Source: Candidatus Thorarchaeota archaeon (GTDB lineage Archaea > Asgardarchaeota > Thorarchaeia > Thorarchaeales > Thorarchaeaceae). From it: a stretch of 64,000 nucleotides of DNA. The stretch is taken from contig JAGXKG010000002.1 in the NCBI GenBank assembly GCA_018335335.1, positions 1 through 64,000 of the forward strand. The letters are read 5' to 3'. Shown here piece after piece: positions 16,998 to 24,993 of this stretch. The translations under genes were made by a program, and so were the position numbers. The notes below the pieces were generated by a model. The model saw nothing but the letters and a program-made list of their open reading frames with translations, ran no database searches and was not told where the DNA came from. Positions within the stretch are counted from its first letter, which is position 1. Each line of letters opens with the position of its first letter.

Positions 16998-18128
16998 GTG
17001 GCATTCTTGCTTACACGAACGAAGCTGTTGAAATACCCATTCTCGCGAGAGGCTCGGCAAGCTACACAGAATTTTGCTCGCGATGTTCGGGCACTCATTG
17101 AATTCCTGTCCTCTGAAGAGAATGAATATCTCATTGAAGAGGCAGAACAACGAGTGGCTGCGGCACTCAAGGGTAATCAAATCAAACTCCCTGATTATGG
17201 TGATTCCCGAGATGTATTGGTTTATCCGACTGCAAGACTGATTGTTGAGAAAATAAATCATCCTCGGTTGAAACAATATCAAGCAGAAGCTGAATCAAAG
17301 GCTGTTAACAGACACCTAGGTTCCGAGAAGAACGGTGTTGTCCTGCACCTCGCTGATTCCTCTTTTGATTGGTCCATCAAATCCCTAGGTGAGATTAAGA
17401 ATCGATCACGACTTCCTTTATCCCTTCGCACCTTCGATTTCAAGATACGTTTCGAAGATTTTCTTGAAGTTGCCCCATCTTTTCATCAGGCTGCGTGGAA
17501 GCTTATAAACCGCTATGTTGACGAGGGCTGGGTCTTTGTCAAACGATCAGAACTGGATCGATTGATGTCGGGAAAGTCCAAACAGCTCATTCTTGAAAGT
17601 GGTCTTGATGTTCCAACTCTCCCTCAACGCTTGACGGAGGCTGTACAAAGGATTGAATCCCAGCTGCGTGGACGAATCAAGAAGAGTGAGCCAGTTGAAA
17701 TTACGGGTGACATAACCGCCGCGTTTCCGCCCTGTATTGGTCGCATGTATGATGATTCAGTCCAGGGAAAGAATCTTGCGCATGATGCAAGGTTTGCTCT
17801 TGCTGCATTTCTACTGAAAATAGGCATGAGCAAGGATGAAGTGATTGGTATATTCAAAGCCGCACCTGATTTTGCTAGAGGCCTTGCTGAGTATCAGGTC
17901 CGCCATATCGCCTCGAAATCGGGTGGGGAGGGATATACCCCTCCTGGTTGCAATAAACTGCAGGGCAGCAGCTTATGTCCGGTGTATCTCGGAGAAGCAT
18001 GGGACCCACTCTGTGAATACATTCTACATCCATTGGAGTTCTATCAGACTAGAGCGTGGGAAATATCGAAGGATGTTGATTCACATGATTGGTATGCACG
18101 CAAGAGGCAAAAGAAACAGACCTTCTAA
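16998..18128 (+). CDS. priL: DNA primase large subunit PriL
   Basis: 376 residues, the usual size for the archaeal large subunit. N-terminal helical domain opens with YPFSREAR. The C-terminal Fe-S domain holds four candidate ligands: PPCIGRM, PPGCNKL, SSLCPVY and DPLCEYI followed by HPLEFY, the family's closing motif. PriL supports primer initiation by the catalytic PriS subunit at replication forks; PriS is not in this window. Start GTG 16998. It is last in an operon with the zinc ribbon, methyltransferase and thioredoxin-fold genes, and converges on an OGG1-like glycosylase gene. Confidence 0.92.
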   Translation: MAFLLTRTKLLKYPFSREARQATQNFARDVRALIEFLSSEENEYLIEEAEQRVAAALKGNQIKLPDYGDSRDVLVYPTARLIVEKINHPRLKQYQAEAESKAVNRHLGSEKNGVVLHLADSSFDWSIKSLGEIKNRSRLPLSLRTFDFKIRFEDFLEVAPSFHQAAWKLINRYVDEGWVFVKRSELDRLMSGKSKQLILESGLDVPTLPQRLTEAVQRIESQLRGRIKKSEPVEITGDITAAFPPCIGRMYDDSVQGKNLAHDARFALAAFLLKIGMSKDEVIGIFKAAPDFARGLAEYQVRHIASKSGGEGYTPPGCNKLQGSSLCPVYLGEAWDPLCEYILHPLEFYQTRAWEISKDVDSHDWYARKRQKKQTF

Positions 18129-18147
18129 TCTCAGGCAATTCGTCTCT

Positions 18148-18987
18148 TTATCTTTTACAGCTATTCTCGCGCGAATAATAGTAGAGATACTGCTGTGCAT
18201 ATCCTGCATACTTGCCAAAGTACTCCCTTGCTGCTGTAGATTTCTTTGCATATGAGGTACCTTCTTCTGTGAAGAGGCTATAATGCTCTTGGATTACTCT
18301 TTCAATCCACACGTCCATGGGAAATGCTTCAAGGAACCCAAGCGAGAACAGAAGCACACAATCTGCTACTTTGTTTCCAACCCCATGCAATTTCTTGAGG
18401 GTTCGGTGGGCTTCTTCGTACGGCATCTCCAATAAGGCATCTGGGGTAACATCGCCTTCTAGAATCGAGCGTGTAGACCTTGCAATGAATTCACTTCGCC
18501 ACGCAAGACCCAATTCTTTCAAGGAATCGATTTCCACAGTTGTGAGCTTTTGAGGGTTTGGCATCCCGTAAACCTCCTTTCCTCTAAATTCATATCTTGG
18601 GCCATAATTTTCACGAATTGATGCTACAAGACCTTGGATACAAGGAATGCTCTTCCAGATAGAGCATAAAAAGGAAATAAGACACGGGAAGAACTGGTCT
18701 TTTACTATGCGTAGACCTTTCGCAAATTGCATACTTTTTTCCAAGAATGAATCGCTAGGAAGATGACCCCGAATTTGACCAATCGGATGTTCAAGCCCAA
18801 GCATTTCTCTCAATGGAACCTCTCTGTCTGTCGATTCATAGAACAGGGAATCGCCTTGTTGTTCAACATATACGACCTGTCCAACATCCGCGTTGAGATA
18901 CCCGTTGTAAAATTTGATCCAACAAAACGTTTGTCCACATTCGAGTGTGTCTTTCAGGGAGAACCCCTTGACTTGAATCTCTTTCAT
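18148..18987 (-). CDS. ogg: OGG1-type 8-oxoguanine DNA glycosylase/lyase
   Basis: 279 residues. N-terminal domain with LKDTLECGQTFCW; HhH-GPD core with LHGVGNKVADCVLL, where the Lys matches the Schiff-base Lys of OGG1, then FPMDVWIERV containing the catalytic Asp. This enzyme removes 8-oxoguanine from DNA and can nick the abasic site. The region that is SSNN-rich in classical OGG1 reads CSIWKSIPC, a departure near the lesion pocket. The ATG at 18987 gives the expected start. It is convergent with priL, with stops 19 bases apart. Confidence 0.88.
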   Translation of the reverse strand: MKEIQVKGFSLKDTLECGQTFCWIKFYNGYLNADVGQVVYVEQQGDSLFYESTDREVPLREMLGLEHPIGQIRGHLPSDSFLEKSMQFAKGLRIVKDQFFPCLISFLCSIWKSIPCIQGLVASIRENYGPRYEFRGKEVYGMPNPQKLTTVEIDSLKELGLAWRSEFIARSTRSILEGDVTPDALLEMPYEEAHRTLKKLHGVGNKVADCVLLFSLGFLEAFPMDVWIERVIQEHYSLFTEEGTSYAKKSTAAREYFGKYAGYAQQYLYYYSRENSCKR

Positions 18988-19027
18988 TTGCTTCTTGAGA
19001 ACAACACGATGAAATGAGTGTTATTAT

Positions 19028-21037
19028 TCACTCACTCTTGTTAGCAACTGTTTCTTCTCTATGATATGCTCGGTATTTCAACAACGCAAAAATTCCCATG
19101 AGTGAAGAAATCGTAATCATCAGAACGGGTGAGACTACACCTATCCAATGATTATGGGGGTCCCAGTCAATACCGTCCGATAGACCGTCTCCATCAGTGT
19201 CGCTATTAATAGGAGAAAGGGATGACTCTAACTCGTACGCATCTCCCCATCCATCATTATCAGAATCTGGGGACAGGGGGTCCATTTGGTTGAGAATCTC
19301 AAAGAAGTCGGTTAATGTATCATCATCAGAATCTATTGATAGAGGATTCAGCCCATATGTTACCTCGAATCCGTCTTCGAGTCCGTCGTCATCCGAGTCA
19401 GGGTCAAGGGCATCGGTTTCGAATACCTTTATCTCATCGTAATCAGAAAGCCCGTCCCCATCTGTATCATTACAGGTAAGATCAGTTCCGAAATCAATTT
19501 CAATCCCATCAAGAAGTCCGTCTCCATCCGTGTCATTTGAGGTAGAAGAAGAACCCCAATAGTATTCCTGTGAATCGGAGGCTCCATCACCATCCGAATC
19601 AGGTAGGCATGGATTCGTCTCGATGCTTAATTCCAAATCGTCATCCAATCCATCCATGTCGCTATCTCGCAGATATACTCTGGTACCAATCTTTAATTCT
19701 TGTGAGTCTGAAATACCATCCCCATCACAATCACTGTCTAGAGTTGCATTCATTTGGCAAGCGGTAGCGTTTTCCCCCAAATTCTTTATTGTTACTGTGT
19801 AGGTTCCCTTTGAAGAGGCTCTATATCTTAGCTTGATCAGCCCGTCATCTTCTGTTCGCTGGTACACGGTCTCATTTGTGTCTTTATAGACTATACTTGC
19901 CCTGATTGTGTTGCTGGTATTGTATATAATTGTAGAATTCAAAAAACAGCTGATGGTTACGTAAGTGTCTTGACTGATACTTTCTCCACCAAATAGAATT
20001 CCTTCCCAGTCCAGTTCTATTTTGGTGCCGTTTCCAAGCCTACCCAGATAGTAAATCGCGGATGCTGCAGAAGATACAGTCTCTCCAGCTTTCTCATAGC
20101 TATAGTCTGTGTAATTCCACAAATCATTCGCTGTTCCGCTTTGCCCGTTGGGCCAGTAGCCTTGAGATATATGAACGGCAGGACGTCCAACTTGCCACAT
20201 CTCATACGCACACGATTTCTCAGCGACACCAAGATTTGATACTTGAGAGATTCTTCCGGCCCCACGAGTCGCTGAGAAGCTCTTAATCATGTCAGGAACC
20301 CATTGTGTTTCCTGATAGACTTCACCTACCAAGGCGCTTCTAAGAATTGTTTTGGTTCCGAATAGATACTGGGAATTATGGAAGAGAAGCCTATCGAATA
20401 TCAATGCATTAATGGTCTGAATGCTGTTGTTTTCCAGCCATTCTACTAGTCTTCTGCTTCCAGAATCAGAATCCGAATTACTGTGGTATCCGTTCATCAG
20501 AAGATAATAAACATCGAACGGAAAGGTATACTCTGATAGAAGAGAACTCACTTCCAATACTGCTGCTGCACTTGCTCCCATATCATTCGCACCGGGACTA
20601 TAACCCGAATCTATGATACCTGTGACAAGAAAAGCAGGTCTTTTGTCCTCAGCATATCCTTCTTGTATGGTCAGAAGATGTTGGTATTCTGTCACTTGGT
20701 GGAATACAAGCTCTCCTTTTGTGATATTCTTAAGAGTCTGATTTGCCCAGCTCCAAGCATCAATCAAGTTATTTGATGCAGTCATATTTGCATGAAACCA
20801 TACTCTCTGAGGGAATGTGTCTGAGATTTTCCTAGTTCTATTTCTCAAATTGTCTATTGTATTTGCATTCCACATATTTTCTAGCTGTAGGTTAACATCT
20901 GATGCAGAGTAGTGATTTCTTCCCAGCATATTATGGGGCTGTTCAGTATTGGCGAACTGGCAATCGATGGTATCTGCTGTGGGGATGGAGAGAACAAACA
21001 CTATTGCAAGAACCCAGGTAAATTGCCTTGTCCTCAT
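19028..21037 (-). CDS. Surface-anchored M28-like protein with nine calcium-binding repeats; probably catalytically inactive
   Basis: 669 residues: signal peptide (1-22), an M28 aminopeptidase-like domain (about 45-345), a beta domain, nine DxDxDG thrombospondin-3-type repeats (about 430-620), one membrane helix and a short tail. The M28 fold signature GANDMGASAAAVLEV is retained (Asp152), as is SGSRRLVEWLE. The first zinc His, normally in a GHYDS motif, is Ile141 (GIIDS). The catalytic Glu-Glu pair, normally DAEE, is replaced in the segment NGYHSNSD. The late HTP-type His motif reads TANDLWNYTD. It therefore looks like an inactive peptidase used for binding. It is divergent from the ABC cluster at 21308. 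Confidence 0.82.
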   Translation of the reverse strand: MRTRQFTWVLAIVFVLSIPTADTIDCQFANTEQPHNMLGRNHYSASDVNLQLENMWNANTIDNLRNRTRKISDTFPQRVWFHANMTASNNLIDAWSWANQTLKNITKGELVFHQVTEYQHLLTIQEGYAEDKRPAFLVTGIIDSGYSPGANDMGASAAAVLEVSSLLSEYTFPFDVYYLLMNGYHSNSDSDSGSRRLVEWLENNSIQTINALIFDRLLFHNSQYLFGTKTILRSALVGEVYQETQWVPDMIKSFSATRGAGRISQVSNLGVAEKSCAYEMWQVGRPAVHISQGYWPNGQSGTANDLWNYTDYSYEKAGETVSSAASAIYYLGRLGNGTKIELDWEGILFGGESISQDTYVTISCFLNSTIIYNTSNTIRASIVYKDTNETVYQRTEDDGLIKLRYRASSKGTYTVTIKNLGENATACQMNATLDSDCDGDGISDSQELKIGTRVYLRDSDMDGLDDDLELSIETNPCLPDSDGDGASDSQEYYWGSSSTSNDTDGDGLLDGIEIDFGTDLTCNDTDGDGLSDYDEIKVFETDALDPDSDDDGLEDGFEVTYGLNPLSIDSDDDTLTDFFEILNQMDPLSPDSDNDGWGDAYELESSLSPINSDTDGDGLSDGIDWDPHNHWIGVVSPVLMITISSLMGIFALLKYRAYHREETVANKSE
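19190..19740 (-). repeat. Array of nine thrombospondin-3-like calcium-binding repeats
   Basis: Nine motifs of the form D(S/T)D-D(G/D)-D (for example DTDGDGLLD, DSDDDGLED, DSDNDGWGD) spaced about 18-28 residues apart. They form a rigid calcium-loaded stalk between the M28-like domain and the membrane helix. Confidence 0.8.
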
Positions 21038-21261
21038 ATATCTTGGGGCCCTTGACTACATAGTTATAGTTTACGTCTTCCGCTTTTACAATATGCAGCA
21101 TATGCCCTGTAGGATTCACTCTATTTCTTGCATGGATTTCTAGTTTAGACTCCTAGTTTGCGTTTGATTTTCCCATTTTCTTCAGTAATGGAGTCAAAGA
21201 TAACCAATCTAGACTGGGGCAGAGTACGTCTGCGGAGTACAAGACTTGCTTCAGTAACAAG

Positions 21262-21271
21262 CTTAAATATT
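21262..21271 (+). promoter_or_regulatory. Candidate TATA box of the FtsX-type ABC cluster
   Basis: CTTAAATATT lies about 40 bases before the preferred TTG start at 21308, leaving room for a transcription start near 21295 and a short leader. The rest of the divergent region 21038-21261 shows no other clear signal. Confidence 0.45.
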
Positions 21272-21307
21272 GGTGGTTTGGTTCTGGACAATCGAGTGGT
21301 CCTAGCG

Positions 21308-22087
21308 TTGGTTTCCAATGACGATGCAGCAGTTTATTGCAATGATGTGCATAGACAATTTCAGGATGGTACCCGCATCATTCGGGTCCTTAGAGGAATA
21401 AACTTAACCGTTCATAGAGGCGAGTTCACAGCAATCGTTGGTGCTTCAGGATCTGGTAAGACAACTCTCTTGAATCTTATCGGTGGTCTGGATACACCTA
21501 CTAGTGGAACTATACTTGTTGATGGTATGGATATTACTACTTTGAATGACGAAACGCTATCTGAGATAAGACGCCGAAAAATTGGAGTTCTTTTCCAGGA
21601 TCAGTATCTTTTGCCAATCTTTACTGCTGTCGAGAATGTGCAGGTACCAATGTTGCTTGATGAGGTACGAGAACAGGAAAGATACGAACGCAGTATGGAA
21701 CTTCTAGAAGCAGTTAGTGTTGACCATAGAGCTCATCATATGCCCCATGAACTTTCTGGTGGGATGCGTTCTAGAGTAGCCCTTGCACGTGCACTTGCAA
21801 ACAACCCTGTAGTACTACTATGTGATGAACCGACCGGTGACTTAGATCATAAGACAGGAAGTCAGATAATACGACTCATGAAGAGCCTTGCTCAGGAAGA
21901 GAAACGAGCGGTTATCACGGTAACACATGATCCCGAAGTAGCGAGGATGGCTGATAGGATTCTCCTCCTGAGAGATGGCGTTTTGGTAGAGGAACTTGTT
22001 TCTGCTTTCTTCAAGCATAGCGGAGTGGATGTTGGGAAGAAAATGCAATCGGGCAGTAATGGCACCAATGTATCTACTGAGGGGTGA
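21308..22087 (+). CDS. MacB/LolD-family ABC transporter ATPase
   Basis: About 259 residues if started at TTG 21308; a GTG at 21296 is also possible, and the open frame runs back to 21158. The TATA-like box at 21262 favours the short form. Motifs: Walker A GASGSGKTT, Q-loop LFQDQYLLP, signature LSGGM (Met replacing the usual Gln), Walker B VVLLCDEPTGDLD and switch His in VTHDPE. It powers the FtsX permeases encoded next; the first permease begins 5 bases after its stop. Confidence 0.9.
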   Translation: MVSNDDAAVYCNDVHRQFQDGTRIIRVLRGINLTVHRGEFTAIVGASGSGKTTLLNLIGGLDTPTSGTILVDGMDITTLNDETLSEIRRRKIGVLFQDQYLLPIFTAVENVQVPMLLDEVREQERYERSMELLEAVSVDHRAHHMPHELSGGMRSRVALARALANNPVVLLCDEPTGDLDHKTGSQIIRLMKSLAQEEKRAVITVTHDPEVARMADRILLLRDGVLVEELVSAFFKHSGVDVGKKMQSGSNGTNVSTEG

Positions 22088-22091
22088 TAGA

Positions 22092-24980
22092 TTGGCGAGG
22101 AAAACAAGGAACACCAACCCTTTTAGTGGTAATCGTGCATATCCATTATCCTACGCAATTGGATCCATAAAATCGAATTCAACCCGGGCATTTAGTTTAG
22201 CTTTCACTTTGGCTCTTGGGGTCGCATTGGTTGCTTCAGTTTTTGTCTGGGCGGATACAGGTGTGCATGTTAGTGTTAACGGATATTTTGAAGAGAATTC
22301 CTTCCAATTGCTGATAGATAACCCCCCTGGCGGGACCGAGCAAGTAATAGCTGCTAGAAAACAGGTTTCCAACAATCCATTTGTTGCTAATACTCACACA
22401 ATCAACTCCACTATTGGCCTTGTATCTGCCAGAAGCCTTCCTAATGATACGCTTTATGCCAGAGATGACCCTCTATATTCCTATGGCATGAAGGACTGTG
22501 AAGTTATATTCGTAACCGAGGAATTCATGGAGGAATCCGAAAGCCAATTCAAGGTAGATGGAACTTGGAAACTGAAAGACGGACAGACGGTTGTTTCAAC
22601 TCAATTCGTAAAGTATTATTACGATGTATTTGGTATAACTCTTTCAATCAATTCAACTATAGATGTTGACCTTCTTCAGCAAAGAGCAAATGGCTCAAGG
22701 TCTCCAATTGGTGAGCTGGGTAGACTCAGTATTGAATCTCTCAAGGTATCTGGGATTTATGAACTAAAGTCTTCAAATTCTCTGATTGCAGAAGGATTTC
22801 CTTCCATTCACCGGTCTAACTACGACCACTATCACTACAATGTCCCCGTCTTGGGAATTCACGATAGTATGATGATTCTCGCTGATTCTTTGAACACAAG
22901 TTCCTATCCCGAAGAGGGATTCTTTGGTGCACGTTCATTTGTTCGGGCCTCAGCCAACGAACTCATTTCTGCTGGCGTAGAGTCGATGGCGAATAACCTG
23001 TTAACGCTCAAGGAACGAATTGAAGAAAGATATGATGTTAATGTCGCTGGTCTTAGTCAGATAATGTATCTTCAAAATATGGTAAACCGGTATTTAGAGA
23101 CTATACCCCTTTCTCTTTTCAATATGCCAATATTCATTCTCGCCCTGTTCGTCTCTGTTTTCGCGGCAAATACGTTCACGGCTGCAAGACAACGGGAAGT
23201 CAGTGCTCTTCGATCGAAGGGGGCCAGTTCAAGGCAAATCTATGGCATCTTCATTGTGGAATCTGTCTTGATGGCAATAATAGGCCTGTTTCTAGGACTG
23301 ATAATGAGCATCTTTTTCGCTGCACTAATTCCTTCTGCACAAGCATTCATGGTTTTCAATTGGATTGAGTATCAGTTTTTCTTAGTCAATACTATTATGC
23401 AACCCCGAACTATGATTCTCTCAGCGCTCATATGTATTACACCTCCACTTCTTTTCATTCTTTGGAGTGCTAGGAAAGCTGCTCAAGCCGAGATTGGCAC
23501 GTCACTTGTAGAGTCGACTGAAACGATAGTGTCTGGTGGAGAATCCTATGGTTTCACAATTGGCGCGTCTCTTGTTCTGCTTCTATTGGTCTCTGGGGCC
23601 ATTATTCTCTTACCTGGCAACTTGTTCGTTTTCATAATTGAAATTGGATTTGGGGCTGCTGCTTGGTTTTTCATTGCTTACAATGGCTCCAGAATTTCAC
23701 GTGCTGGCTTTGCGAGAATCTCTAGTAAAGCTTCATTCATTCTTGGTGAGAAAAGCCGAATTTCAGCTGGCAACCTTAGGATGAGGAAAGGCCGTGTTAT
23801 TCCTTTAATGGCCGTGCTAGTCTTGACTCTGTCCTCTACAATAGCATTTAGTGTTCAGGCTTCGAGCTTTCATACTGATTTGGAAGATGAAATTGCCTAT
23901 GCGGTTGGAAGTGATTTGCGCGTTCGATGCACATCCAAACCTTTTAACTTCACGACCACCCTGGAGACATACCCGGGGGTGAGAAATACCATTCCAGTTA
24001 TGCGTACATGGGGTGGCATTGGGACAGAGAAAATTACTATGATTGGTATTGATGCTATCAACTACTCTCTCATCGCAAATTTCGATCAATCTAGCTTTGG
24101 TGGGAAAGATCCTAATTTCGTTCTATCACGTCTTGCTACTATAGATAATGGAATCATCCTTAGCAAATATCATGCTCATCGTTGGAACAAGACAATTGGG
24201 GATAGTGTCAATCTTGAGGTAGGGGGGAGTCTCGCATCTTCGTCAATCAGTTTTACTCTGACTGGAATAGTTCATAGTGCTCCGGGATTTGGGTATGCTT
24301 CCGTGAACGACATCCCTCCCTCAAGGTTGGGTGCATCCTTTGGATACCAAGCCGGGTTCTCAGGTTTCGCAATTACGAATTTGAATTTTCTTTCATCTGA
24401 GACAGGCATAAATACAGCCAATTTGTTCCTCGGGGAGTTGTTATGCGTGGGTGATCAAGGCCAAGTTACTAGAGCAATACAGGACCTGCCAGGTGTTAGT
24501 GCTACTACACCAAAAAGTTTCGATCTTTACGGATTTTCATTCGGAACAGCATTGTTCTTGAGCACGATGCAGGGCCTCTTATCTATTGGATTCACAATGT
24601 CTTTCGTTCTGAGCATATTTGCATTGACACTGTTTCTAGGTTCAATTGTACGTGAACGCAGAAAGGATTATGCAATCTTGCGAGCCCTTGGGAGCTCCAG
24701 AACTCAAGTAGTACGAATAATAGTTTCAGAGTTTGCGGGTATAATTCTTGCCTCTGCTGTGCTAAGTATTATACTGGGGACAATATTTGGATATATTCTC
24801 TCGATGCTTACGTTCTCAATGAGCCCCTTTTCACGGGTATTGCCAGCAGTGATAACCTTCCCTATTGAATTTCTTACTCCTGTGTTACTCATCGAAATAA
24901 TCGTCATGATGTTTGCAGCTTATCTACCTGCTTATGAAGCCTCGAAAACTGATCCAGCTATTGTACTAAGAAATCTCTGA
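22092..24980 (+). CDS. Large FtsX-family ABC permease (two FtsX modules)
   Basis: 962 residues with about ten membrane helices: one near 30-50, a group near 343-460, more near 487-530 and 568-585, and three at the C-terminus (821-850, 876-900, 921-945). Two long extracellular domains (about 55-335 and 590-815) lie between. TTG 22092 is chosen for the GGGGTGAT site just before it; the frame is open further upstream inside the ATPase gene. The motif REVSALRSKGAS and the C-terminal LPAYEASKTDPAIVLRNL are classic FtsX/MacB features. It is clearly paralogous to the next gene. Such permeases usually drive mechanical work or lipid and lipoprotein extraction rather than classical import. Confidence 0.88.
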   Translation: MARKTRNTNPFSGNRAYPLSYAIGSIKSNSTRAFSLAFTLALGVALVASVFVWADTGVHVSVNGYFEENSFQLLIDNPPGGTEQVIAARKQVSNNPFVANTHTINSTIGLVSARSLPNDTLYARDDPLYSYGMKDCEVIFVTEEFMEESESQFKVDGTWKLKDGQTVVSTQFVKYYYDVFGITLSINSTIDVDLLQQRANGSRSPIGELGRLSIESLKVSGIYELKSSNSLIAEGFPSIHRSNYDHYHYNVPVLGIHDSMMILADSLNTSSYPEEGFFGARSFVRASANELISAGVESMANNLLTLKERIEERYDVNVAGLSQIMYLQNMVNRYLETIPLSLFNMPIFILALFVSVFAANTFTAARQREVSALRSKGASSRQIYGIFIVESVLMAIIGLFLGLIMSIFFAALIPSAQAFMVFNWIEYQFFLVNTIMQPRTMILSALICITPPLLFILWSARKAAQAEIGTSLVESTETIVSGGESYGFTIGASLVLLLLVSGAIILLPGNLFVFIIEIGFGAAAWFFIAYNGSRISRAGFARISSKASFILGEKSRISAGNLRMRKGRVIPLMAVLVLTLSSTIAFSVQASSFHTDLEDEIAYAVGSDLRVRCTSKPFNFTTTLETYPGVRNTIPVMRTWGGIGTEKITMIGIDAINYSLIANFDQSSFGGKDPNFVLSRLATIDNGIILSKYHAHRWNKTIGDSVNLEVGGSLASSSISFTLTGIVHSAPGFGYASVNDIPPSRLGASFGYQAGFSGFAITNLNFLSSETGINTANLFLGELLCVGDQGQVTRAIQDLPGVSATTPKSFDLYGFSFGTALFLSTMQGLLSIGFTMSFVLSIFALTLFLGSIVRERRKDYAILRALGSSRTQVVRIIVSEFAGIILASAVLSIILGTIFGYILSMLTFSMSPFSRVLPAVITFPIEFLTPVLLIEIIVMMFAAYLPAYEASKTDPAIVLRNL

Positions 24981-24993
24981 GGGAGCAGCGGAA

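Noticed and set aside
21158-21307. Long N-terminal extension of the first FtsX ATPase
   Set aside because: The extension has no domain features and would overlap the likely TATA box; ATPases of this family start close to the first strand, so the TTG at 21308 is preferred.
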